This document shows positions 53,647 to 61,948 of a stretch of 64,000 bases of DNA, one piece after another. Position 1 is the stretch's first letter; each line of letters opens with the position of its first letter. Origin of the DNA: Radiobacillus kanasensis (GTDB lineage: Bacteria; Bacillota; Bacilli; Bacillales; Amphibacillaceae); assembly GCF_021049245.1 (NCBI RefSeq), contig NZ_CP088020.1, positions 124,001 to 188,000 of the forward strand, written 5' to 3'. Below the pieces are notes generated by a model. That model was not told the DNA's origin and did no database searches. It saw only the letters and a program-made list of their open reading frames with translations. Position numbers and translations under genes: made by a program.

Positions 53647-53674
53647 CCACTTTTTTCTTTATACAAATTATTAG

Positions 53675-54172
53675 CTATTCAATATCATCATATGCATCAC
53701 CTAGGGAGATAAAATCACTTCTTAGCCAATACCAATATTGCCCTTTATTTTTTATAAGTCGTTCAAGTAAATCGGTAAACGAAGTAGCTATAACCTTGGA
53801 CTCACCTACAAGCCCATGTCGGTCAAAAAAACTATCGTAGCATCTACCTAGTCTATTTTCATTGAGGTCAATCGTTAAGTATTCATCCGTTCCATCATTA
53901 CCAATAATATACCAGTTAGATGAAATATCTTCTTCATATAATTCTCCTACAATTATTGGATTTGCCAATACAAATTTATCAGGAGACACAAGATAAATTG
54001 GATATTCCTCATTTTCAAATAGAACTAATCCCCCACAAAGACTATAAAACTCTTTTAAATCATTAAGTAAAATATGCTTTTCTTCATCAATAATGGGTAA
54101 TCCAGAAGGCTCAAAGATACGACAATGTGGTAAAGTGTTTATTTGTGTGAGCAACTGCTTTATCTTTTCCAT
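53675..54172 (-). CDS. SMI1/KNR4 (SUKH)-family immunity protein
   Basis: About 165 residues of the SUKH superfamily, the commonest immunity fold for polymorphic nuclease toxins. FEPSGLPIIDEEKHILLNDL and KEFYSLCGGLVLFENEEYPI give the helix plus (L)xEFYxxxGGxxLF pattern. NWYIIGNDGTDEYLTIDLNE and YDSFFDRHGLVG follow, as in SUKH proteins. The ATG at 54172 follows GGGAGTGA. It lies 5 nt downstream of a frameshifted HNH-like tip on the same strand, and its terminator is a copy of the array hairpin. Inverted relative to the other cassettes. Confidence 0.88.
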   Translation of the reverse strand: MEKIKQLLTQINTLPHCRIFEPSGLPIIDEEKHILLNDLKEFYSLCGGLVLFENEEYPIYLVSPDKFVLANPIIVGELYEEDISSNWYIIGNDGTDEYLTIDLNENRLGRCYDSFFDRHGLVGESKVIATSFTDLLERLIKNKGQYWYWLRSDFISLGDAYDDIE

Positions 54173-54177
54173 TAGCT

Positions 54178-54560
54178 TCACTCCCGATAATTATATTTAT
54201 TAAAGGAATTATAATATTCTTGTCTGGCTGATTTGGGAACATTTGCAGCATCAAACATTCTTTCTGTAAGTTCTTGTATCTCCCTTGGAGAGACTGATTG
54301 CCAATCAATTTTGCCCCCAACCTTCTTACCTGTTTTTTCATATAACCACTCTCTATAAACAGCCTTTGTAGCATCGTGTTGTTCTTTTGTTAGTGCTACT
54401 GTTGGGTATTCCCACCTCTACTTACATAGTTTGGAACATTATGTTTAGCCCATACATCCATAACACAATGATGATTTTCTAAAGGTGAATTACTAGGTCT
54501 ATATGGTACTACATCATTAGGTTTAACAGTTTTATCTATACCCTTAGGAATATCTAAAAA
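54178..54560 (-). pseudogene. Frameshifted HNH/EndoVII-type toxin tip
   Basis: On the minus strand: PKGIDKTVKPNDVVPYRPSN, then SPLENHHCVMDVWAKHNVPN and YVSRGG. One base is lost near 54400, then the frame resumes as YPTVALTKEQHDATKAVYRE, WLYEKTGKKVGGKIDWQSVS, and ERMFDAANVPKSARQEYYNS. HH in NHHCVMDVWAKHN plus the later H in KEQHDATK fit the HNH-fold toxin nucleases of Rhs and related systems. No upstream Rhs part is left. Its cognate SUKH gene follows. Confidence 0.78.
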
Positions 54561-54716
54561 TCTACTTTATGAAAGATGGCAGTTTATTCAACCGCCACCC
54601 AAATGATTATCTTGCTATTGTTTCAGGTTAATCTGGCATGATATAAGCCGTTTTATTTTTCATCATATCATAGACTATTCAGACTAACCTTCTCATAATA
54701 CAGAGAAGTGCTTGTG

Positions 54717-54885
54717 ACTTAACGTAATCTCTCACAACGTGAATTGGCACGAATTGACTGGGCTGCGTCCCAATACAATCAGCCATCTTTGTGCAGACAA
54801 TGTGGACAGAGTTTATCTATCAACATTAGAAACAGTATGCAAAGTGTTAGATATCGACATTCAGGAGTTAATCGAGGTGGAGTAG
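54717..54885 (+). pseudogene. Remnant of an XRE-family regulator
   Basis: SQRELARI followed, after a frameshift near 54755, by TGLRPNTISHLCADNVDRVY, LSTLETVCKVLDIDIQELIE and VE-stop. This is the HTH and C-terminal end of a short Cro/CI-type regulator of the Bacillus YozG type. The N-terminal start is missing. Confidence 0.65.
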
Positions 54886-55134
54886 CCTCTCGCCATAGTC
54901 ATCGTTCTATGTACGTAAAAGTTGCGAAAAAATTTTAAAGGCAAGGAGAAAGCGAAGGTATAGCTTTGGAGAATAGAAATGGCGGTAACTGAAGATATTA
55001 TGGTTATTTGCTTATAAAATGATGAGTAAATGGGACATACATTTTTAAGGTGTTGTACGTACTATATATTTCGTAAAAACATAATATGGGGCTTACAGAG
55101 GTTACTCATATTCTCTGGATAAAAAATGAACTAT

Positions 55135-55152
55135 TCGTCACTGGGTAGCCCC
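55135..55152 (-). repeat. 18-bp motif (copy 3, inverted)
   Basis: On the minus strand GGGGCTACCCAGTGACGA, identical to copy 1. Homology with copy 2 continues to about 55082. Confidence 0.85.
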
Positions 55153-55163
55153 ATCCAAAAAAA

Positions 55164-55196
55164 GAAACCTTGAAAGGCATCTAGCCAATCAAGGTT
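55164..55196 (-). terminator. Cassette terminator (inverted copy 3)
   Basis: On the minus strand AACCTTGATTGGCTAGATGC, then CTTTCAAGGTTTCTTTTTTT. It precedes the inverted 18-bp motif in the same order as at 50500-50564, although no gene remains upstream of it on that strand. It marks a lost cassette. Confidence 0.8.
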
Positions 55197-55507
55197 GTAA
55201 TTTAAAATCTTATATTTACTTCTACAAAAGGTTGAACTTACAACTAAGAGCAATAAAATCAAAAGTAATGAGCCACGAGCTGGAGCTGTGTATTTTCTTA
55301 AATCCGTCGTGATCTTTACTTTATAAACCTTTTGGAAGATACCGTCATTGGCTAAGGGGCAATCTCTACATTACTTCGTTGGGTATATTTCAGTGTTTCA
55401 TATTTGGCATCATAGCTATCATAACAATAGGAATGTTCAAGGAAGCAAGTTGGCACAAGTGTTAATCAAATCCTATTGGTTCAGGCTCATTGCGTTTATT
55501 ATAGGCA

Positions 55508-55620
55508 ATGACTGATTGTAACCCCATCCTAAAAGGTGTAGAACAGCTACCAATTCAGCATTTACGATACAGCACATTAGACGCTGGTTATGATTATGAA
55601 GCCAGGAAAACCGCTTTGGC
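55508..55620 (+). pseudogene. Transposase fragment
   Basis: NPILKGVEQLPIQHLRYSTL and DAGYDYEARK resemble the DDE core of Bacillus IS1182/IS4-type transposases (LP..HLRYxTxDAGYDYE). Only about 35 residues remain, and the following sequence is unrelated. Low-complexity evidence; family uncertain. Confidence 0.5.
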
Positions 55621-55734
55621 TTTTTGGGAAAGCTATCCTTCGCCCTCTCATTTGGAGGGGGAAACAATGGAGGGATTACGAACGTTCTTACTACTAATTC
55701 TATTAAACCGATGACTATATCGAGATGTTTAAAT

Positions 55735-55800
55735 ATATAGAAGGTCCTATCATCAAACCGAACACGCAACTAGATTAGTAGACACGATTATGACTAATTG
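55735..55800 (+). pseudogene. Short remnant of an Rhs C-terminal region
   Basis: SYHQTEHATRLVDTIMTN matches the SYSRTGSTTKLVETIMKSKY segment of the giant Rhs protein (bases 48770-48830). It lies in noncoding context and shows that an older Rhs copy once extended here. Confidence 0.55.
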
Positions 55801-55910
55801 TCACACCTGATAAAGAGTAATGAGAGGTTCCTATAAAAGTGTGGTATAATATGAAGGCTTTTCTGGAAAAGTACCAAATAAAAGATAGGATTGATAGTAA
55901 GGAGGTTGTC

Positions 55911-56363
55911 ATGAACACAGAAGAAAATAAGCTTGGAATCACTAAAGAAGAGTATGATTTATTCATTAGTGATAATGTAGATTATTATATGGGAGACGGC
56001 AGATTTATCTTTGTAGCAATGTTCCTAGGGTTTGCATGGTTTTTATGGAGAAAAATGTATGTATATGCACTTTTAATCATTATAGGGTCGTTATCATTAA
56101 GAATCATTTTAACATTTATAATAGAGAGTGATAGTACTTATATTATCTTGAACCCTATACTTACAGTAACAATCTCACTCATTTATGGTTTTTATGGTAA
56201 GTCTTTATACTTGAATTTTACTAAACAAAAGATCATGAAAATTAAAATGGAAAATGAGGACCCGGAAAAGCAAAAACAGCTGATTGAAAAATCGGGTGGA
56301 ATTAATCCTGCCGCAGCAATAATTGCTACTATCCTTTTCTTTTTATTTCCCTATGTTATTTAA
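55911..56363 (+). CDS. DUF2628-family membrane protein
   Basis: About 150 residues. The N-terminal NVDYYMGDGRFIFVAMFLGF and AWFLWRKMY form the DUF2628 signature (Y, then F...FLGFxWFLWRKMY). Three to four membrane helices follow (YVYALLIIIGSLSLRIILTF; NPILTVTISLIYGFYG; AAAIIATILFFLFPYVI). ATG at 55911 follows AAGGAGGTTGTC. The family is uncharacterised, with members common in Bacillus. Confidence 0.8.
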   Translation: MNTEENKLGITKEEYDLFISDNVDYYMGDGRFIFVAMFLGFAWFLWRKMYVYALLIIIGSLSLRIILTFIIESDSTYIILNPILTVTISLIYGFYGKSLYLNFTKQKIMKIKMENEDPEKQKQLIEKSGGINPAAAIIATILFFLFPYVI

Positions 56364-56471
56364 GGACATTGCATAGATGATAGTGGGTGAATGTAAAGAG
56401 GAGTTTTTAAAGTAACTAAGATTACATACTAATGAAGGACATGTTTCTAGATTAATAGGATAAATTTATTT

Positions 56472-56508
56472 AACCTTGAATGGCAATATGGCTTTCGAGG
56501 TTTTTTAC
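56472..56508 (+). terminator. Terminator resembling the array hairpin
   Basis: AACCTTGAA/TTCGAGGTT with loop TGGCAATATGGCT, then TTTTTT. The stem start is the same as the repeated cassette hairpin but the loop has diverged. Confidence 0.75.
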
Positions 56509-56763
56509 TAGGATTAACGAATGGAAAGAGGGTGTGATAGATCCAAGATGTCTAATATATGAATGGTAAGCAATCTATTTAAATTATATTCATAGAGATG
56601 TAGCAGATATTAAAAGTATAAGTGGACTGGTTATATTTTCTAAAGGAAATGGAGGGGGGAAAATGAGACAATCTGAGGGTCTTTATGAAAAATCGTTAGG
56701 AATAGAATGGAAAGAAACGAAATCATATAATATGGATAACCTTTAAATCTTCTTTAAACATTC

Positions 56764-57197
56764 AATTTATTGAGGCAGAAGGGGGTCTCTATGTCACCTA
56801 CGATTGAACCTGAAGATCAATTCATAATGAATACGAGTAAGAATATAACAATCAAACGTGGAATCTTGTTGTTTTTAAGAAACCTACTGAACATGTAACA
56901 TCATTGAAACGGGTTGTAGCGGTAGAAGGGGATACAATCGCCTCAAAAGGTGGAATCATTTATTTGAATGGAGAAGCGTTAGAGGAACCATATGCTGCTG
57001 GTAGATCGAGTTACGATGACTGGGGACCGTTGAAGATAGAAAACGAACAGTTATTTGTATTAGGAGATAATAGGTTTAATAGTGCAGATAGTCGATTATA
57101 TGGAAGTATATCGGAAGAAGAGGTTATTGGAAAAGTTATGTATCGATATTATTCAAACGATGGATTTGAATTCGATCATTTAGACAATAAAGAGTAG
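56764..57197 (+). pseudogene. Type I signal peptidase, frameshifted and 5'-truncated
   Basis: GVSMSPTIEPEDQFIMN carries the catalytic Ser (GxSMxPT motif). A one-base loss near 56864 breaks the frame. It resumes as LVVFKKPTEHVTSLKRVVAV, EGDTIASKGGIIYLNG (the Lys of SLKRV is the general base), then QLFVLGDNRFNSADSRLYG. All family motifs of SipS-type enzymes are present, but the N-terminal membrane anchor is unrecognisable and the frame is broken. Confidence 0.85.
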
Positions 57198-57230
57198 ATA
57201 TCACAGTGCTAACGTAAGAAATAAAGACGA

Positions 57231-57268
57231 AAAAACACCATTACTTTCTGAAAAGTAATGGTGTTTTT
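57231..57268. terminator. Bidirectional terminator
   Basis: AAAAACACCATTACTTT/AAAGTAATGGTGTTTTT with a 4-nt loop. It ends the TPR gene on the minus strand and is symmetrical enough to act on both strands. Confidence 0.88.
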
Positions 57269-57271
57269 AGC

Positions 57272-58663
57272 TTATAATCTTCCTCTACCGATCTCATAGG
57301 AAAGTTCCAAATATTCCTCAGAGGAACTTATAGAGTGAAATGCTGGATCTCTATAAGCGTATTCAATATACTCATTATCGATTAAATAAGCTTTACGAAG
57401 ATTGGCAACAGCTTCTTTAGGTTTGTTTTGTAACGCTAGGATTTTGGCTTTCCCATAATACCCACCGGGGAATTCTGGGAATAATTGTACAACTTCATCA
57501 TAAACGGCTAATGCATCTGAATAATTCTTAATTCTAAGAAAGAGATCCGCTTTATATGTGTACGCATTAATATCTTGTTGGTCGATCTTTATTATTTTAT
57601 CGAGGGTTTTTAGTGCGTTTTGTACACCGTTATTATAATCGTGCGCTGTTGCCAGGTACCAGTATGCATCAAGGTCCTCAGGCCTTAACTTAAGATACTT
57701 TTTAAAATATATAATGGAGTTATAATACCTTTCTACATCGAAATAGCTAACAGCAAGTCCATAATAAGCACTCGCTGTTTCTTCTGTAATGCCAAAATCA
57801 ATAGCTGTTTCGTAAGCGTTAATCGCTTCATTATAGTTTCCCAATCCGTAGTAAGCATTCCCGAGGTTCGCGTATTCATAGGCGTCATTTGGCTCAATTG
57901 CAATACTTTTTTTAAGCACCGTTACTGCTTCATTATTCCGATTTAATTCGTTGAGCGCCCATCCTTTGTTGTTTAAGGCTACATCATTTTCGGGATCTTT
58001 CTCTAAAATCTCTTCTAAAATTTTCATTGCTTTTTCATATTCTCCATTTTCATTTAAGTTATACGCTTTTTCATTTTGTTCAGCTAAATGATAACTTGAG
58101 AAAAAAGAAGTTCCGAGTATTCCAATTAAAGCCGTTACGAAGTATAGAACTGGAGATATTACCTGCTTCCAAATTCTATTTTTATTCCTAATAGGTAGAT
58201 ACCTTTTGACTTGGTAAAGGGAATCCCAGCTCTGAAAACTTCTGAAAGGGATAATAAGTGCATTGTTGGAAGCAATATATAAGATAAAATACTCTTTATA
58301 TTTGAGTGCCTCAATTGCAGACCATTTGTAGGATTCTTCAAGAGATTCTGAATAAAAAGAGATTCCTTCATCGCTTATTGTATATGTACGCAAATGTCCA
58401 TATTGATTTGCGTTTTTTCTGGAACCGACATAAGTATTAATAATGATAGAAATTAGAAAAAGTGATGGTAGAAAAAATAAAAAAACTTGAGGAGCTTCTC
58501 CTATAAAATAATTGATACCTATAATAAAAGTGAAAATACTTATAAGAATTAACCACTTCATCTTTGTCCATATGCGAATTAGATTGAATCGAAAGTAATC
58601 CTTAGGTATTAGTTGGACCTCAAGGGTGATTGAATTATTTTCTTGATTGGTATGGTCTTCCAT
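57272..58663 (-). CDS. YcxB-like membrane protein with TPR repeats
   Basis: A 463-residue protein. The N-terminal part has two adjacent membrane helices (about 35-55, MKWLILISIFTFIIGINYFI; about 58-78, VFLFFLPSLFLISIIINTYV), then a YcxB-like beta domain (YTISDEGISFYSESLEESYK; NNALIIPFRSFQS). A third helix follows at about 170-188. The C-terminal 260 residues are about seven TPR units, for example NDVALNNKGWALNELNRNNE, NDAYEYANLGNAYYGLGNYN and DINAYTYKADLFLRIKNYSD. Its role is unknown, probably protein-protein interaction at the membrane. A bidirectional terminator follows directly. Confidence 0.85.
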   Translation of the reverse strand: MEDHTNQENNSITLEVQLIPKDYFRFNLIRIWTKMKWLILISIFTFIIGINYFIGEAPQVFLFFLPSLFLISIIINTYVGSRKNANQYGHLRTYTISDEGISFYSESLEESYKWSAIEALKYKEYFILYIASNNALIIPFRSFQSWDSLYQVKRYLPIRNKNRIWKQVISPVLYFVTALIGILGTSFFSSYHLAEQNEKAYNLNENGEYEKAMKILEEILEKDPENDVALNNKGWALNELNRNNEAVTVLKKSIAIEPNDAYEYANLGNAYYGLGNYNEAINAYETAIDFGITEETASAYYGLAVSYFDVERYYNSIIYFKKYLKLRPEDLDAYWYLATAHDYNNGVQNALKTLDKIIKIDQQDINAYTYKADLFLRIKNYSDALAVYDEVVQLFPEFPGGYYGKAKILALQNKPKEAVANLRKAYLIDNEYIEYAYRDPAFHSISSSEEYLELSYEIGRGRL

Positions 58664-59109
58664 TTTAAAACTCCTCTATTGTGTTGTTTTTATTACCTTA
58701 AATTATTTACTACAGACTCCCTATTTTGTGATATATTAACTCCCCCAATGTTTTTTGAAAGTTATGTACAAAGGTTTTCTATGTATATATCGGTTTTATA
58801 TACAATCTATTGAGGAAAAATTAATGTTATGGATTTTGTTTAGGAGAAAAAGGAAAGGTATTATTACTATGAAATTCAGAATGATGAGGAGTGAGTTAGC
58901 GAGTATGATTATTCCATTCACTTTCAACAGTAGATATTGTATGATACGAAAGGATTTTCCGCTGGTGAATAACTTCTGAAAGTAGATTAAAATAGTGAGA
59001 TTGTTTAGCTGAGGTTCTGTTGTTCTGACTTTCTTCCTTTTAGGAGCATGTCAGAATAGTTTATGAATAAAAGTACAATATAAGAAAAATAAGCTTTAGG
59101 GGGATAGAT
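58664..59109. other. Gene-free stretch
   Basis: AT-rich spacer between divergent genes. A 74-codon plus-strand frame at 58755 lacks a ribosome site and protein-like composition. I see nothing convincing here except expected promoters. Confidence 0.4.
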
Positions 59110-59577
59110 ATGGAGCCACATTTGATCTTTATGGTAGTAGCAAGCATTGTTTTATCGCTAATTGCATATCTTATCCCCAAAAAATTAAAGTGGTATGAAA
59201 TTTATACCACTTCTTCATTTGCTGTTCTTTTTGGCCTTTTAGTTGATACCATATTAGCTGTAAAGTATAAGATTTATGTGCTTGATAAGGCAGGAATTCA
59301 AATCGGTCCTCTTATTGGGCAGGTTATTATGTATTCTACAACCAGTGCGATTATACTGAATACTTTTCCTTACAATAGGCCAGTAAAATACAAGATCATC
59401 TATATTCTATGTTTTTCTTTCCTTACTGTAATTTTGGAGACAATTGCTCTTAAGTGTGGCTTTATTAAATATAATGAATGGAAAATGTGGTATTCCGCAT
59501 TATGTTACCCATTTCTCATTTATTTTCTCGTTTTACATCTCAAGTTTTTTCAGCGTATAGTGAAGAAAAGTTTTTAG
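59110..59577 (+). CDS. CBO0543-family membrane protein
   Basis: 155 residues with about five membrane helices (HLIFMVVASIVLSLIAYLIP; TTSSFAVLFGLLVDTILAVK; IIYILCFSFLTVILETIAL; WYSALCYPFLIYFLVLHLKF). The family-typical motif KYNEWKMWYSALCYPFLIYF and the position of PKKLKW after helix 1 match small CBO0543-type proteins of Bacillota. The function is unknown. GGGGG precedes the ATG. Confidence 0.75.
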   Translation: MEPHLIFMVVASIVLSLIAYLIPKKLKWYEIYTTSSFAVLFGLLVDTILAVKYKIYVLDKAGIQIGPLIGQVIMYSTTSAIILNTFPYNRPVKYKIIYILCFSFLTVILETIALKCGFIKYNEWKMWYSALCYPFLIYFLVLHLKFFQRIVKKSF

Positions 59578-59681
59578 TATAAGTAAGCTTAGAAATTAAA
59601 AATGGCCTTGGGTTTTTGAAGTCCTCTTTTTCCCCTTATCTTATCTTACTCGAGGCTATTTCAAATGAACTCCTCTTCATA

Positions 59682-60599
59682 CTATGCTTTCATCCGAATC
59701 GTCATTTCTTTGTTTTTCCTTCGTTTCCCCTTAACTTGTGTTGTCAGAAACACACCACAAATAACGATTAGAGATCCTATAATTTGCATGACTGTAATTT
59801 TTTCGCCCAACCAAATGTAAGCTCCAGCTATCGTAACCACGGGAAGAAAATTTAGAAATATAGAAGCTTTCGAAGCACTTAATAAATGGACAGCCTTGTT
59901 ATAAAAAATTAAGGCGATGAAAGACGGAAAAATCCCCAGATACATAAGACTGAATACAAGATTAAGTGATCCTAAGGGAGGAATTCCTTGAAAGCCCCAT
60001 TCGATAAGAACAATTGGTAACAGAACTATAATTGAGATTCCCGTCATTACAAGAAGGACAGCATAGGACGGAAATAGATGCATATATTGCTTTACAAATA
60101 TAGAATAAACAGCCCACGTTCCAATAGCGCCAATCATTATGGCATCTCCAATATTCCAATCAATTGCCGTTAGCTGAAGTAATTTTCCTTCCATTACAAC
60201 CCATAAAGCACCGATGAAAGATAACAGAATCCCAACCCATTGAATATGGTTCAATTTTTCTTTTAATAACCAAGCACTTAATAGGACGGTTACGACTGGT
60301 ATAGCGGATTCAAGTACGGACACATTAGAGGCAGTTGTGAATTGTAGGGCTCCATAAATAAAAGTGTTAAAAAAAGTAATCCCTGTGAGCGTCATGATCA
60401 ATAACGGCTTCTTATATTTTATAAATGTGTCACGTGATTCCCACGCGCTGCGAAAACCAATAGGGAATAAAACGATAAAAGCAACCAATAATCGAAAGAA
60501 TGCAATGGTAAACGGAGGCAGTTCATTAATAGCCTTACCGATTAGAATATTACCTGCATAAAAAATGACGACAAAAATCATTAGTATGTAGGGATACAT
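59682..60599 (-). CDS. EamA/DMT-family transporter
   Basis: A drug/metabolite superfamily permease of about 305 residues with ten helices in two EamA repeats. Repeat 1 includes NELPPFTIAFFRLLVAFIVL and TASNVSVLESAIPVVTVLLS. Repeat 2 includes FPSFIALIFYNKAVHLLSAS and FLPVVTIAGAYIWLGEKITV. The C-terminus is basic (KGKRRKNKEMTIRMKA). ATG at 60599 follows AAAGGAGGCACAAAT. A longer frame lacks a ribosome site. A hairpin lies in the leader. The substrate is unknown. Confidence 0.88.
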   Translation of the reverse strand: MYPYILMIFVVIFYAGNILIGKAINELPPFTIAFFRLLVAFIVLFPIGFRSAWESRDTFIKYKKPLLIMTLTGITFFNTFIYGALQFTTASNVSVLESAIPVVTVLLSAWLLKEKLNHIQWVGILLSFIGALWVVMEGKLLQLTAIDWNIGDAIMIGAIGTWAVYSIFVKQYMHLFPSYAVLLVMTGISIIVLLPIVLIEWGFQGIPPLGSLNLVFSLMYLGIFPSFIALIFYNKAVHLLSASKASIFLNFLPVVTIAGAYIWLGEKITVMQIIGSLIVICGVFLTTQVKGKRRKNKEMTIRMKA

Positions 60600-60644
60600 A
60601 TTTGTGCCTCCTTTTGTAGTGACAAATTCAAGTAATCCCATAAG

Positions 60645-60680
60645 AAAAAGGGCAATACTGAAAAAATCAGTATGCCCTGT
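60645..60680 (-). promoter_or_regulatory. Leader hairpin upstream of the EamA gene
   Basis: GGGCAATACTG pairs with CAGTATGCCC (one bulged base) around AAAAAAT. It could be an upstream terminator or an attenuator. No known riboswitch is recognised. Confidence 0.4.
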
Positions 60681-60801
60681 TCCATATGTACCATTAAGTG
60701 TATCATTTTATAAATTCTTTATCAGCTTTTTTACCTCATGCCATTTCCCATCTTACATAGAAAGTCCAAAATGATAAAACCTATATAAGATAGGAGGTGT
60801 A

Positions 60802-60915
60802 ATGGTGGGAAAAGACGGTCCAAACATGCCTAATTTTGATAGCCTGGATGATCGAGTTATAGCCGATGGAAATGAAAAGCCAAATGCTTTCCATGAAAAC
60901 AAGCTTAGACCCTAA
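60802..60915 (+). CDS. Small hypothetical protein (37 aa), possibly the first half of a split gene
   Basis: TAGGAGGTGTA stands right before an ATG. The product MVGKDGPNMPNFDSLDDRVI and onward ends at a TAA. A second overlapping frame (60866-61009) continues DPLEDNPYYDPNKEYSPEEK and EKLRKFFGGK without a ribosome site. Together they look like one charged protein of about 65 residues split by a frameshift. Confidence 0.5.
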   Translation: MVGKDGPNMPNFDSLDDRVIADGNEKPNAFHENKLRP

Positions 60916-61009
60916 GGATCCATTGGAAGACAATCCGTATTATGATCCAAATAAGGAGTATAGCCCGGAGGAGAAAGAAAAGCTTCGGAAGTTTTTTGGT
61001 GGGAAATAA
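60866..61009 (+). CDS. Overlapping small frame (47 aa), likely the second half of the split gene
   Basis: The reading DPKDPLEDNPYYDPNKEYSP, then EEKEKLRKFFGGK is strongly protein-like, while its own start lacks a ribosome site. The most economical explanation is a frameshift near 60890-60910 in the preceding small gene. Confidence 0.4.
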   Translation: MEMKSQMLSMKTSLDPKDPLEDNPYYDPNKEYSPEEKEKLRKFFGGK

Positions 61010-61071
61010 AGATGAGGAGGGGCACTCGAAACAGGGTGTCCTTTTAAGTTTCTATACTCCTCCCCCAGATG

Positions 61072-61641
61072 TTAAATTTCTTTTAGTATTTTATATTGGA
61101 GGTAAGCTTTATAGTAGTTGAATCCAGATAACATAAACATAAACAAGGGAATTAATTTGATCATCACAAACGGCGTTTCAAATAAGAAGGCTTTCCAAAA
61201 TAGAGCCCCTTCCATATCCCAAAGTCCTTGAGTTTCATATAAACTCGAATCCTTATATAATATATAGCTAATTAACAAAAAAGTAATGGCTAGAGAGAGG
61301 GAATAATGCATTAAACGTTTATAATAATTTATATGTGATGGACGATCAGAGAAAATCTCATTTTGATCACCAGCTGCTTTTTGCCAATATTGAATACTTC
61401 CAAACCGCGACCCTTTCACATGTGTCCAGCCAAAATCCTCATACATCGTTTTGTAATCTTGAAACTTATCTTCTGATAAATATTGTTGATAATCCAGCCG
61501 TATAATAAAGGATTCGTTTACTTTTTTAAATGTGTATATCCCCAAACCATTAATGTTTGTACAGAGATATCCTTTTCTTAATTGCTCATTTAACCATTGC
61601 TCTTCTTCTACAATATTAAAGAACAATTTACATTTTTTCAT
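61072..61641 (-). CDS. DUF2812-family membrane protein
   Basis: About 189 residues. The N-terminal soluble domain (1-100) with EEEQWLNEQLRKGYLCTNIN, IIRLDYQQYL and MYEDFGWTHVKGSRFGSIQY is the DUF2812 signature (W..GW..V....G..YF). Two membrane helices follow (about 112-132 and 157-178). It overlaps the end of the PadR gene by 14 nt, the usual PadR/DUF2812 pairing in Bacillota. It may be a membrane target or co-sensor of the regulator. Confidence 0.82.
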   Translation of the reverse strand: MKKCKLFFNIVEEEQWLNEQLRKGYLCTNINGLGIYTFKKVNESFIIRLDYQQYLSEDKFQDYKTMYEDFGWTHVKGSRFGSIQYWQKAAGDQNEIFSDRPSHINYYKRLMHYSLSLAITFLLISYILYKDSSLYETQGLWDMEGALFWKAFLFETPFVMIKLIPLFMFMLSGFNYYKAYLQYKILKEI

Positions 61642-61948
61642 CCATCTCACCCGTTTCATATAAGGATATAATATGGAGCAGTCTTTGTTGTTCGGACTTC
61701 AAAATTGCCAGTCCTTCATCTGTAATTTTATACACTTTACGTCTGCCTGATTGAACAGATACAGGTTCAATCCATTTATGCTTGCTAAGATTTTCGATGG
61801 CACCATACAAGGTTCCAGCAGCTAAGATAACAGTTCCCTTACTCATTTGTTCGATTTTCTGCATAATGGCATACCCATGAAGAGGTTCGCGTAAAGCTAA
61901 TAAAATATAGTGCATGGTTTCTGACAACGGTAACAGTTTATGTTTCAT
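61628..61948 (-). CDS. PadR-family transcriptional regulator
   Basis: About 106 residues, the small PadR type. The winged HTH is ETMHYILLALREPLHGYAIM, QKIEQMSKGTVILAAGTLYG, then GRRKVYKITDEGLAILKSE in the wing, and a short helix follows. It is the first gene of a two-gene unit with the DUF2812 protein and probably represses it. AT-rich repeats of TAGTTTAACTG/TAGTTGAAC just upstream (about 61965-61985) may be its operator. Confidence 0.85.
   Translation of the reverse strand: MKHKLLPLSETMHYILLALREPLHGYAIMQKIEQMSKGTVILAAGTLYGAIENLSKHKWIEPVSVQSGRRKVYKITDEGLAILKSEQQRLLHIISLYETGEMDEKM

Noticed and set aside
58755..58979. 74-codon plus-strand frame
   Set aside because: No ribosome site, odd composition and no recognisable domain.
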